A DNA stretch of 64,000 bases from Parabacteroides sp. PF5-9 (GTDB lineage: Bacteria > Bacteroidota > Bacteroidia > Bacteroidales > Tannerellaceae): contig NZ_JARXWG010000018.1 in the NCBI RefSeq assembly GCF_029893105.1, positions 1 to 64,000 of the forward strand. Direction: 5' to 3'. A program made the translations under genes and the position numbers. The notes beneath the pieces were generated by a model, which saw nothing but the letters and a program-made list of their open reading frames with translations, was not told the DNA's origin and made no database searches. Shown one piece after another: positions 24,422 to 33,092 of the stretch (its first letter is position 1; each line of letters begins with the position of its first letter).

Positions 24422-25875
24422 CGATTCTTTTTTTGACGTGCCTGAAGTTCCCATGTACGGATCCGGTCTTTATACGTGTTATATCGATTCATTTTGACAA
24501 TATCCAACGACGCATCCGAATTATCTTCCCAGCGGCGGCAGAGGTAGAGTACATTGTAGATACGTCCGATCTGGTACTCCCGGCTGATGCGTAACCCCAA
24601 CGCATAATCTTCTCCGTAACTGGTATTCGGCAGGTTAATTTGTCGCAGAAGCGGCGTGTAAAATGCTCGTGGAGCGCCCAACCCATTGATGCGAAGCGCA
24701 TTATTACGTCCATTCTCAGGGGTCCATTCCCGGTGATCGATCACTCCGGGAGGGATCGTTTCCATCTCGAAATTAGTCATTTTATAGGTGCCGACAACCA
24801 TTGCACATTGCTGGTCATAAAAAGCGTCGACAATCTGTTGCAGGGTATCATCTCCACTATACACATCATCACTATCCAGTTGTATGGCGAACTTTCCGCA
24901 AGCAGGATGATGAACACCCATATTCCAGCATCCACCTATGCCTAAATCGTTTCTTTCCGGACGAATATGGATCAATCGTATATCTTCTTTATAACGTTCA
25001 ATGATTTCTGTCGTTCCATCCGTGGAATGATTATCAATAATGATTAGGTTAAAAGGAAATGATGTTTTTTGCCTTAAGACGGAACGGATCGCATCGTCGA
25101 TGGTACGTGCCCGATTGCGCACAGGAATGATTACAGATGCTTCAGTTTCAAACTGCTCAGTATCAAAATCGATCTTTTTGAAATGGGGCGGCAGATAACC
25201 TCCAATCCTTTTGAGATGATCCGTACATACCTCTTCCATTTCAAGTTGCACGTTCCTGTTTTTCGGATCGACATAATCGAACAGCTTTTCACCCGATCGC
25301 CGGGTATCTGTTTCAATTTTTGTATAGAGATATTCATTGATATGTACCAGCTGGTGTTGTTGTGATACTTTCAGGCGAAGATCATATAATCCGGCATACT
25401 GATACCCTTTGTCCATGGTTTCAACAGCCTCCAGTAATGCTTTGGAGCGATAGAAGAGAACGGGTCCGAAATTGAAATCATCACGCAGACTTCCCCATTG
25501 GTAGTCGATTACGGGGAGAGTAGTTAGCTTCTCCTCTTTCAATTCATAATAATCCGAATAGACCAAACCTGCATCAGTGTCATCTGCAACGGCTGTAAAT
25601 CGTTCCAGAGCAAACATCCCGGGTGTTAATCTTTCCGGCTGGGTATAGATCAGACTATAATCCGTTGTCGCATATCCGGCTATTTTTCGAAAGGTATCTG
25701 TTCCCCATAACCCGTTAACCGGAAGCAATATAGTGTGTTCGATTACTTCAGCGTCCGGGTTGGTGGTCAATAGATAAATATGTTGGACTAAAGGGGAAGC
25801 ATTTAAATGTGTTACGGTTTCACGGGTTGCTTCAGGTTCTCCGTAAACAATAAAGCAGTTGATACGTTGTCTCAT
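24418..25875 (-). CDS. Family 2 glycosyltransferase with an extra N-terminal GT-A-like region
   Basis: A 485-residue protein. Residues about 240-470 are a clear GT2 domain: EASVIIPVRNRARTIDDAI at its start, IIIDNHSTDGT, the DLGIGGCWNMG segment and the DxD-type LDSDDVYSGDD. The N-terminal 240 residues also look like a degenerate GT-A fold (LLTTNPDAE, TTDYSLIYTQPERLTPG, VYSDYY) without a strong acid motif. There are no membrane segments. A -7 box lies at 25905-25912. The DUF4922 gene overlaps its stop codon. The sugar and acceptor cannot be read. Confidence 0.8.
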   Translation of the reverse strand: MRQRINCFIVYGEPEATRETVTHLNASPLVQHIYLLTTNPDAEVIEHTILLPVNGLWGTDTFRKIAGYATTDYSLIYTQPERLTPGMFALERFTAVADDTDAGLVYSDYYELKEEKLTTLPVIDYQWGSLRDDFNFGPVLFYRSKALLEAVETMDKGYQYAGLYDLRLKVSQQHQLVHINEYLYTKIETDTRRSGEKLFDYVDPKNRNVQLEMEEVCTDHLKRIGGYLPPHFKKIDFDTEQFETEASVIIPVRNRARTIDDAIRSVLRQKTSFPFNLIIIDNHSTDGTTEIIERYKEDIRLIHIRPERNDLGIGGCWNMGVHHPACGKFAIQLDSDDVYSGDDTLQQIVDAFYDQQCAMVVGTYKMTNFEMETIPPGVIDHREWTPENGRNNALRINGLGAPRAFYTPLLRQINLPNTSYGEDYALGLRISREYQIGRIYNVLYLCRRWEDNSDASLDIVKMNRYNTYKDRIRTWELQARQKKNR

Positions 25876-25904
25876 CTAACCGGTAATGATATGTTTATTA
25901 TCGG

Positions 25905-25912
25905 CAAAGATA
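25905..25912 (-). promoter_or_regulatory. Predicted -7 box of the glycosyltransferase/DUF4922 pair
   Basis: The minus strand reads TATCTTTG, a match to TAnnTTTG, 30 bases upstream of the ATG at 25875. Confidence 0.5.
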
Positions 25913-26052
25913 ATGCTTCTTGTTAATTAATTTCTATCTGAATAGTACATTCGGTTTTTGTAACAATGTTATCCGAATGGCATAAGAGGTGACAAAACAA
26001 TAACAAAATATAATCTTGATCTCGTGATCGTAATGAATGAAGATTTACATAA

Positions 26053-26514
26053 CTATTCGCTTTTAACTCTTGCCCATACAAATGCCATATAAGGATATCC
26101 AGAATGCGTGCCTCCCACACCTATAGTATCATTTTTTATTGAGCTGAAACACCAAGCTTCACGATTGATATCTGTATCCCATATTACCCACGCCTTACGT
26201 TTGTACTGTTCTGCATAGATTTTTTTCCATCTGTAATTAAAAGTACGCTGCTCTCCATTGTCGGATGTAATAACACAATAGTCCTCATAAATATCCACAA
26301 ATGTATTATCGTGGTAGCTTTCCCCTACCACTCCTCCATAAGTCACAAACCATTTCCATTTTCCCTGTACACATTTCTGAATGACAGGCAACGGTTGGGT
26401 ATATAAATTCTCAATATTGCTGAAATCTATTGTGGAGAGATCAATATCATCTTCTTTTTTACACCCATAACATAGTATGGATGATAGAAGGGATATAAAA
26501 ATTATTTTTCTCAT
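26053..26514 (-). CDS. Lipocalin-like lipoprotein downstream of the M4 protease (copy B)
   Basis: A 153-residue lipoprotein from the ATG at 26514. The lipobox is SILCYGCKK (lipid Cys 18). The mature protein carries the family pattern QPLPVIQKCVQGKWKW, then strands ending SGYPYMAFVWARVKSE. Roughly four in five residues match the 155-residue copy at 29170, and the first 65 residues are almost identical. It should be anchored in the outer membrane. It follows the protease on the same strand after a 93-base gap that contains a 16-bp hairpin. An inhibitor role, as for potempins, is an inference from context. Confidence 0.7.
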   Translation of the reverse strand: MRKIIFISLLSSILCYGCKKEDDIDLSTIDFSNIENLYTQPLPVIQKCVQGKWKWFVTYGGVVGESYHDNTFVDIYEDYCVITSDNGEQRTFNYRWKKIYAEQYKRKAWVIWDTDINREAWCFSSIKNDTIGVGGTHSGYPYMAFVWARVKSE

Positions 26515-26551
26515 ATATGTTTGATTATTTGGACTTATTATACTGATATGT

Positions 26552-26595
26552 ATAGTCAATGTTGCATTATTAGTTTGTTATGCAACATTGACTAT
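26552..26595. repeat. Perfect 16-bp hairpin between protease and lipoprotein B
   Basis: ATAGTCAATGTTGCAT (26552-26567) is followed after 12 bases by its exact complement (26580-26595). There is no T-run on the minus side, so it is not a classical terminator. It could attenuate, stabilise mRNA or be a protein-binding site. Confidence 0.7.
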
Positions 26596-26607
26596 GTAGT
26601 GTTTTAT

Positions 26608-29145
26608 TTAATGGGTAATTTGGATTTTATGTATTTCCGGAATTTCACTTATGCCATCATATATGTGAATAATATAAGTTCCTTTTTGGAGTGCAGACAC
26701 ATCAAATTGAACACTTTCACCGGTAGAATTTGCCTGTTTTACCATTACGCCTGTAATGGTATACATACGGATGTCAAAAGACGGTTTTTGGGTGTATACC
26801 ATCTTGTTAATCTGAGCATTGAAAAGATCCATGTCAAATTTGATCTCAACAATGTTCGATGAAGGGATTGATGATATTGAAAAATAAGAATTACTTTTAC
26901 TACTGCCACAACTGGAACTTTCGGTTAAAGTGACTCCTAAAATTGTTTTAGTAACGCCATAACTCGTTGTTGCAGTAATGTTCAGCGTTCCCCAACCTTG
27001 CGACAAGGTACGGAAATAGAGTTGAGTATTGGATGCAGAAGATACTTGTAGTTGCGAACTTGCGCCCCAGTTTACATTTGTAAGAGTTGTATTTCCAGGA
27101 TTTAAAGTCGCGTAATAGTATGTATTTGGACATAGTCCACCAGAAGGATAGACCTGGCTCCCATCAGAAGATTTTCTAACGATCAACTGAACATTCATGC
27201 TATGTGGGCCACCAACTCCGACATAGTGAGACACTGTTTTTGTACTTCCACTATAGGTTAATTTGGCTGTAATCGTTGCATCTCCAACAGTAGTAGATGT
27301 TTTGGGTTTAACAACGATTCCGTTTGCAGAATAAGATACCAGCGTTAATAGATTTGTATTATAACTCCATGAAAGTGTCGCATTAGCAGGGACGTAATTG
27401 ATCGTATAGCTACTGCTTGTTGTTCCTCCAATCATTGAGGGGCCAACGATTGTGAGAGGATAACTATCGCCAACCCCTACAGCATGCCATGCATTTGTAA
27501 CAGCAATAACTTCCTTTGATGTTGCTCCATATAGATTTGTGGCGGCCGTGATCGTATGTGTCCGTGCATTTGCAAAAGTGGTGTTTTGTGTCATGTAAAC
27601 GGTTTCAGCCCTGTACACTATTTTTGCCGCTTTTTCAATGCCGATGCCAGTTATACCAAATGCTTTTCCAAAATCATTGGTTCCGTTTCCTCCAACAGAT
27701 AACAGATAAAACCAGTAATTCATTACACCACTGTTACGATGTACACCACAATAGTCATTTTCAAATGTTGGTGTACAACTATTAATGTTGTACCAATAAG
27801 TACCTCCATACGTATCTGGATGTGAATATGTATTTGGGTAACTCATAGAACGCATAGTATATCCTAAATCTTCACCGATAAGCCAAGGTTGTTTGTCGGT
27901 TGTTGCCCAATTCTCTACGCAAGCCGCCCAAATATCGCTCAAACTTTCATTAATAGCTCCTGACTCTTTTTGATAGACAAGCTTTGCAGAAGAACTACAA
28001 ATGCCATGCGCTATCTCATGTGCACAGATATCAAGTGTTGTAAACGGAGGTCTGGAAGACCCTTTTCCATAAGTCATTCTACTTCCATCCCAAAATGCAT
28101 TGTCGTTGTATGTAAAATCTTTGTTTATCAGTTTTAGATCTGCATTAACATAACTTAATAACGGCCCGTTACTGTTATTCCAACTGTTGCGTGCATGTAC
28201 CTGTTTGAAATACTCATATACCATTTCAGCACCCCAATGGGCGTCTAACCCTGCATTATTATTATTTACACTATGCTCTGCTGTTGTCCAGTTATTATCA
28301 TTATCTGTAAAATCGGTAGAAGAGTAAGTCCCTGCATGATTCATATTGAATGTTGAAATATTGACACCATTTCTTGTCTCCCTAAGCCGGTATCTTCCAT
28401 TATAAGAATCGGTTGTAATAGAGCGTGATCCGCTGTAGCGTGTAGCTGCCGTACCAGTGGCATTGGCGAAATGAATGCGCGCATCCATATGAAGAATATC
28501 ACCTGTAATAGCATCCACCCAGATATAATCTCTGCTCAACGGTTTATGGGCATAAATATCAAAACGATACGCCAGACGGTATATTTTGTCTGTTAGCAGT
28601 TGATCTTTCACTATAACCAATTCTCCGGCTGGGTAGAATGTACTGTTATAATATTCCTTGATCCATTGTTCCTCTTCTGGGATTTGCCATTTGTAGACTT
28701 CTGCTCCTACATATTTCAATGCTGCGTTCAGAGCTTGTGCTTCCGTAAGTTTTGGATTAGTGTCAATATCGCCTACCGGTTTAAAATCGCCGAATATTGT
28801 TTCAATATTCCCCAGCCTGTTTGCATGAACGGAAACTTCTCCGTATTCCACTTTTACATTTTTGTAGTATTGTTGATAATATTGATGGGTATAACCCAGT
28901 TCGTCTTGTTGCTCCTTTCGTTTTTCTGACTGTTTTAATTCGTCTGTTTTTCGTGCGATATATAACTCTTTTACTAATTCGACCGATTTGTTTATTGGCT
29001 GCAGAAAGGAGTCAGTACTAAATACAGCAAAGGAAATGTTTCCATTGCGATCGGTTTCTTTCTGGAGAAATTTGGATTGTTGCGCCATACTATGGATTCC
29101 AATACACGAAAGAATCAATGTGATAAAAAATGCTTTTGTGTTCAT
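26608..29145 (-). CDS. Thermolysin-type (M4) metalloprotease exported by T9SS
   Basis: An 845-residue secreted protease. Order: signal peptide (to about Ala21); FTP/PepSY propeptide (about 40-220, with AQALNAALKYVGAE); M4 catalytic domain with His376-Glu-Ile-Ala-His380 and Glu400 (GAINESLSD); the C-terminal half of the domain has VHRNSGVMNYWFYLL, holding the active-site His. Ig-like regions follow (about 560-760). The last 85 residues form a T9SS type A sorting domain (FDIRMYTITGVMVKQ, FDVSALQKGTYIIHIYDG). It is bracketed by two near-identical lipoproteins; the upstream one ends 24 bases before its ATG. Confidence 0.9.
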   Translation of the reverse strand: MNTKAFFITLILSCIGIHSMAQQSKFLQKETDRNGNISFAVFSTDSFLQPINKSVELVKELYIARKTDELKQSEKRKEQQDELGYTHQYYQQYYKNVKVEYGEVSVHANRLGNIETIFGDFKPVGDIDTNPKLTEAQALNAALKYVGAEVYKWQIPEEEQWIKEYYNSTFYPAGELVIVKDQLLTDKIYRLAYRFDIYAHKPLSRDYIWVDAITGDILHMDARIHFANATGTAATRYSGSRSITTDSYNGRYRLRETRNGVNISTFNMNHAGTYSSTDFTDNDNNWTTAEHSVNNNNAGLDAHWGAEMVYEYFKQVHARNSWNNSNGPLLSYVNADLKLINKDFTYNDNAFWDGSRMTYGKGSSRPPFTTLDICAHEIAHGICSSSAKLVYQKESGAINESLSDIWAACVENWATTDKQPWLIGEDLGYTMRSMSYPNTYSHPDTYGGTYWYNINSCTPTFENDYCGVHRNSGVMNYWFYLLSVGGNGTNDFGKAFGITGIGIEKAAKIVYRAETVYMTQNTTFANARTHTITAATNLYGATSKEVIAVTNAWHAVGVGDSYPLTIVGPSMIGGTTSSSYTINYVPANATLSWSYNTNLLTLVSYSANGIVVKPKTSTTVGDATITAKLTYSGSTKTVSHYVGVGGPHSMNVQLIVRKSSDGSQVYPSGGLCPNTYYYATLNPGNTTLTNVNWGASSQLQVSSASNTQLYFRTLSQGWGTLNITATTSYGVTKTILGVTLTESSSCGSSKSNSYFSISSIPSSNIVEIKFDMDLFNAQINKMVYTQKPSFDIRMYTITGVMVKQANSTGESVQFDVSALQKGTYIIHIYDGISEIPEIHKIQITH

Positions 29146-29169
29146 AATTATATTAATTAGAATATTTGG

Positions 29170-29637
29170 TTATATATTATAGCTTTTAACTCTTGCCCAT
29201 ACAAATGCCATATAAGGATATCCTGAGTTAGTATTCCCTAAACCTATAGTGTCATTCCTTATTGAACTAAAACACCAAACCCCTCTGTTCTCATCTGTAT
29301 TCCATATTACCCATGTTTTATGTTCATACTCTTCCATATGAATTTTTTTCCATATGTAATTAAAAGAACGTTGATCTCCGTTCTTAGATGTTATAACGCA
29401 ATGGTTGTCGTAAATATAAACAAATGTGTTATCCTTGTAACTTTCCCCTACCACTCCTCCATAAGTCACAAACCATTTCCATTTTCCCTGTACACATTTC
29501 TGAATGACAGGCAACGGTTGGGCATATAAATTCTCAATATTGCTAAAATCTATTGTGGAGAGATCAATATCATCTTCTTTTTTACAGCCATAACACAGTA
29601 TGGATGATAGAAGGGATATTAAAATAAGTTTTTTCAT
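29170..29637 (-). CDS. Lipocalin-like lipoprotein upstream of the M4 protease (copy A)
   Basis: A 155-residue lipoprotein with the same lipobox (SILCYGCKK) and pattern as the copy at 26053. The start at 29637 is set by the signal peptide MKKLILISLLSS. It leads the transcript: a TATATTTG box lies 29 bases upstream, and the protease starts 24 bases downstream. Position and size resemble potempins, the lipoprotein inhibitors encoded beside secreted proteases in Tannerella forsythia, although I cannot show homology to them. The alternative is an unrelated surface lipoprotein that was duplicated locally. Confidence 0.7.
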   Translation of the reverse strand: MKKLILISLLSSILCYGCKKEDDIDLSTIDFSNIENLYAQPLPVIQKCVQGKWKWFVTYGGVVGESYKDNTFVYIYDNHCVITSKNGDQRSFNYIWKKIHMEEYEHKTWVIWNTDENRGVWCFSSIRNDTIGLGNTNSGYPYMAFVWARVKSYNI

Positions 29638-29666
29638 AGGCGTATAATTTCGTGGTTGTATGAATG

Positions 29667-29674
29667 CAAATATA
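29667..29674 (-). promoter_or_regulatory. Predicted -7 box of the lipoprotein-protease-lipoprotein unit
   Basis: The minus strand reads TATATTTG, a full match to TAnnTTTG, 29 bases upstream of the ATG at 29637. Confidence 0.55.
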
Positions 29675-29720
29675 AAATAATTTTTTGATTAATAAAATTT
29701 TTGTAATAAAAAATATAATT

Positions 29721-30825
29721 TCACGGCTTTAAAGTCAATAAAACAATCATCGGATTATCTTCTTTCTCCGGATCGGCTGGTTCTTCAAAAGAGATAAGAG
29801 TTGTCAAGTCTTTTGAAATGTACCGAGGTGTAAATGTATGTTTGTTGAACATTGACTTTTCCGGTTCATTATAGTGTAATAATAAATTAGCTAAGGTCTT
29901 TGTGTTTTTATTGTAAACAATGAATTTATTCAGGTCAAAAGTCGGGCTACTTAAAAATAGATATTGCTTGTTTTCTAAAATAGTTGTCACATACTTCTTT
30001 CCGGCCATGGGATTTTCTCGTGGACTGGTTAGTTGATACCGTTGTTCGGCCACTAAGGCGTATTCTCCTAAGTTTACGACATAACGAGGTGATAATTGTA
30101 ATTGTGGATTTAAGGAAAATAGGGTGTCATTATACAGTTCTTTGACATGAAAACTGTTGTTGTAATAATAAAAATTCGCTTCTGGCATATAAAAGAAACT
30201 TTGAATACCTGATTGATTTTCATATTGTCTGTCGTAAGGGATCGAGTCTGTTTCAAGGCCTTGTTGGTCAAACAAGACGAAACGGGTGGTCTCCTGCCCA
30301 TTCCGGTTGGCTATTAATCCGATAAATGAGTTGTCGTAAAACGGAGAAAAGGATTGTATTTTTTCAGGAATTTTGAAAGAGCGAATAGAAAGAACCGTCG
30401 GATTGATGAAAAAACAGCTGATGCGAAGCACTGTCAAAGAAGATAATTTGCCCTTTGTCATCAATAAACAGATCTGTAATCTGCGTATATTCACCAGGGC
30501 CTTGTCCGTTTGTTCCTATTCTTCGGATAAATTGTCCATTCAGATTAAAGACAGAGCATAGATTGTCATGTAAAATAAAAAACTGATCGTGTTCTAATAA
30601 AATTTTATTGATCTGCTTAATTAAAATATGTTCATTCGTTTCAAGGGGAATGATCTGACTGTTCGAAGCTATTTCATCTACAGTTATTTTCGTCTCTTTA
30701 TTCAACACATCGGTGAGATCGAGTTTGATTAATTCGGCAGGAGCATCTGTTTCCATGCATGCAGTTAATATCAACAGAAAAAAGAAAATAAAAATTGTTT
30801 TCGTAGGTATAAAAGGACTTCTCAT
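29721..30825 (-). pseudogene. 6-bladed beta-propeller lipoprotein with a frameshift
   Basis: Two overlapping frames make up one protein. The first (30825 to 30364) has a signal peptide, a lipobox (LTACME) and the blade pattern IPLETNEHILIKQINKILLEHDQFFILHD, then FNLNGQFIRRIGTNGQGPGEYTQITD, typical of the Bacteroidales 6-bladed beta-propeller family. It stops early after SLFQNS. The second frame continues as RSFKIPEKIQSFSPFYDNSFIG to the end at 29721. An extra T at about 30384-30385 would explain it: removing it joins SDGSFY to RSFK and restores about 367 residues, the usual length. It may be a real mutation or a sequencing error. Confidence 0.75.
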
Positions 30826-31220
30826 TTGGTATTATTTTAAAATGGACAGTAAATATACTATGGATGATTTGGTTTGACAAGTTTACAGAGCCGTTTATTC
30901 CATAGCGACTGATCCATAAATCGTGTCGTCTGGTTTTTCTGAAGAGGTGGTAAGCGATAGTAGCGAGATGGCTAATTGGAATATTTTTTCATTTATACTT
31001 ATTTTTTTGTATTTTTTAAATCTTCAATACGGGTTGTGATGGGTGCATTCTACTTCGTTGGTTTATAGGGTTTTTATGAAATTTAAAAAGAGTTGATTCG
31101 TTTTTGTTTGCGCTTATCTGGGCTTTGTTTTTCTGTCGAGTATAAAAAAAGAAAGAACATTCAGAACTTTTTATTAGTTTCCGCCGTTCAAATGAAGTAT
31201 AAATTAAACAAAAAGAAATC
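30826..31220. other. Intergenic stretch, about 395 bases
   Basis: AT-rich sequence between the divergent beta-propeller gene and the DUF937-like gene. I found no good TAnnTTTG box, no strong hairpin and no repeat shared with the other loci. Confidence 0.4.
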
Positions 31221-31682
31221 ATGTTAGAGAACCTTTTAAAAGAGATTCAGGGACCTGTAATGAGTATTATCACCAAGAGTCAGGATATCCCGCAAGAGAA
31301 GAAACGTGACGCCGTAGAGACAACCACTCAGGCCTTTACCGATGGTCTGAAACAGTATGCCACCCCTGATAAAATTTCGACATTGCTTGGGCTTTTTGGA
31401 GGAGGTTCATCTGCTACAGCAAGCAATCCGATGCTGAAAACGATAGAGAAGTCGATTGTGAGCGGCTTAACACAGAAAATCGGTTTGTCTCCGGCTATCG
31501 CCAATACATTGGCGTCAACCGTTGTGCCGGCGGTGATGAATGTGTTGTCGAGTAAAGTAAATGACCCGAATGAAAAAGGGTTTGATGTCGGATCACTGGT
31601 CGGCGCATTAACCGGCTCCGCAGGAGGTGGTTCTGTTGCCGGAGGTTTATTGGGAACCTTAGGTAAACTGTTTAATAAATGA
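31221..31682 (+). CDS. DUF937/YidB-like small protein
   Basis: A 153-residue protein without a signal peptide. The first half is helical and charged (QEKKRDAVETTTQAFTDGLKQYATPDKISTLLGLFGGG). The second half has NPMLKTIEKSIVSGLTQKIGLSPAIANTLASTVVPAVMNVLSSK and ends in a Gly-rich tail (GALTGSAGGGSVAGGLLGTLGKLF). This resembles DUF937/YidB-like proteins of unknown function; the assignment is from overall pattern. AAAAGAAATC precedes the ATG, with no strong ribosome binding site, as is common in this group. It stands alone, followed by 600 bases with inverted repeats. Confidence 0.6.
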   Translation: MLENLLKEIQGPVMSIITKSQDIPQEKKRDAVETTTQAFTDGLKQYATPDKISTLLGLFGGGSSATASNPMLKTIEKSIVSGLTQKIGLSPAIANTLASTVVPAVMNVLSSKVNDPNEKGFDVGSLVGALTGSAGGGSVAGGLLGTLGKLFNK

Positions 31683-31752
31683 GTTGAACCGTTTCGGATT
31701 TGATCTGAAAATACCTGCATCAATACTCCTAAAACAGTGGTTGTCGCAATGT

Positions 31753-31834
31753 CATTTTGTTTGCAAAAACAGACAATTTGTGGCATAAATAAACAAAATG
31801 GCCGATATGGCTAACGCGTATTTTGGCCATTTTG
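31753..31834. repeat. Two overlapping, mutually exclusive hairpins
   Basis: CATTTTGTTT (31753-31762) is the exact complement of AAACAAAATG (31791-31800). CAAAATGGCC (31794-31803) is the exact complement of GGCCATTTTG (31825-31834). The second pair reuses seven bases of the first, so only one hairpin can form at a time. Confidence 0.6.
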
Positions 31835-31936
31835 ACTGAAATAGGTATTGATTGAGCGGATTTGATGTGAAAAGTCAGGAAGTGTTCAACAATTCAACCA
31901 GTTCACTCTCTTAATTTATTACGAAGAGTGTCAACA

Positions 31937-31971
31937 GTTATGCAGATGATTTTTAAAATCATCTGCATAAC
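31937..31971. repeat. 35-base near-perfect palindrome
   Basis: GTTATGCAGATGATTTT, one central T, then its exact complement. The stem is 17 bp with effectively no loop, so on double-stranded DNA it would be a cruciform or a large symmetric protein site. No T-run follows. Confidence 0.8.
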
Positions 31972-32263
31972 CTTAAACAATCATCACAATCATTTTTTTG
32001 AAGGGTGTATTAAGCGTGAAAAAACGGCTTTGAAGCCGGTTGTTTTGCGCTGGAATAGCCTGTTTTTAGGATTGAAAAAAATAGAGATGATGCGATCATA
32101 ATCAAGGGTTGTCTCTCAAATAAACTCTGAATCCTTGCATTTTTTTGAACGACTCAGTGAGGAGGATTCAAATAGGCGAATGGTGAAGGGGGTAAAATGA
32201 CAAATTCATTTTTTTGGAACACGGTGTCCAACGATTGACAAAACGGTATATTATAAAAAGCTT

Positions 32264-32271
32264 TATCTTTG
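32264..32271 (+). promoter_or_regulatory. Predicted -7 box of the methyltransferase gene
   Basis: TATCTTTG matches TAnnTTTG, 19 bases before the ATG at 32291; TTGACA lies about 25 bases upstream. Confidence 0.5.
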
Positions 32272-32290
32272 TCGGTCAGTAAAAAACGTT

Positions 32291-33082
32291 ATGCGGCTAT
32301 TCCCTCAAAAAAGCGTATTGTATAAAGGTTCACTTCTTTACCGGCGCATTCGCCATCGGCATGGACATGGAGTGCATTCTCCTTTTGTTTTTAATCTGAT
32401 TACCAAAGTGATCAGAGAGAAATCGCCTTATTACTCTTTTCAGGAAATAGAACTTTTACGGAAAAAATTGCGCTTTCAACAAGAGATGATTACCTATAAA
32501 GACCGGAAACATCCGAATAAGACAAGGAGTTTGTCTGTTGGAAAACTGGTTGAACGGGAAGCAATCAGTCCGAAATACGGTGCTTTGTTGTTTCGATTGA
32601 CCAATTATTTCCAATCGAAACATATTTTGCAGTTGGGAGGGGCGATGGGTATATCGACATTGTATCTTACCACTTATGCGACAGATCTGAGATGTGTTGT
32701 ATTGGAAGATGTCGAAGCGTTTGCCGATGTATCCCGAAAAGTGTTTGATGAAGCAGCCCACAATCCGATCGACTTGCGGGTAGGGGTGTACAACGTGTTA
32801 CTTCCCCGGGTGATTTCGGAAATGAAAACGTTGGATTTTGTTTTTTTCAATATCCGCAATGAGCGGGCAGACACCTATGACTTGTTTACCGCATGTTTGA
32901 AAGCTGCCGGAGAACAGACCGTGTTTGTGTTTGACGGCATAAAAAGTACACCGTCTATGCGTAAACTCTGGAAGCAGGTCTGTGATCATCCGGAGGTTTC
33001 GGTGACGGTCGACTTGTTTTCGTTGGGTATTGTGTTTTTTAATAAGAAGTTACATAAACGCAATTATATAGTTTATTTTTAA
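32291..33082 (+). CDS. Class I SAM-dependent methyltransferase-like protein
   Basis: A 263-residue cytoplasmic protein. The N-terminal RRIRHRHGHGVHSPFVFNLI is a family signature of a Bacteroidetes group annotated as SAM-dependent methyltransferases. The nucleotide-binding strand-loop is LQLGGAMGISTLYLTTYA (about residues 116-133), followed by VVLEDVEAFADVSRKVFDEA, matching motif II, and FVFFNIRNERADTYDLF, like O-methyltransferases of the catechol type. The Gly motif has GGAMGIS rather than the usual GxGxGxS form. The cobalamin adenosyltransferase follows after 10 bases in the same direction. The substrate is unknown. Confidence 0.7.
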   Translation: MRLFPQKSVLYKGSLLYRRIRHRHGHGVHSPFVFNLITKVIREKSPYYSFQEIELLRKKLRFQQEMITYKDRKHPNKTRSLSVGKLVEREAISPKYGALLFRLTNYFQSKHILQLGGAMGISTLYLTTYATDLRCVVLEDVEAFADVSRKVFDEAAHNPIDLRVGVYNVLLPRVISEMKTLDFVFFNIRNERADTYDLFTACLKAAGEQTVFVFDGIKSTPSMRKLWKQVCDHPEVSVTVDLFSLGIVFFNKKLHKRNYIVYF

Positions 33083-33092
33083 CAGACAACTT

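Larger units (their letters stand above)
31683..32290. other. Intergenic stretch with nested inverted repeats, 608 bases
   Basis: It contains two mutually exclusive hairpins (31753-31834), a 35-base palindrome (31937-31971), a small CGGCTT/AAGCCG hairpin near 32030 and the promoter of the next gene (32264). No coding frame is convincing. Confidence 0.6.

Noticed and set aside
31328-31786. A 152-residue minus-strand frame over the DUF937-like gene
   Set aside because: It is antisense to a better gene and has a low-complexity Pro/Asp composition typical of a shadow frame.
32100-32190. IS end (GGTTGTCTC and a GAATCC/GGATTC inverted repeat)
   Set aside because: Only a short resemblance to IS termini; no transposase fragment or target duplication was found.
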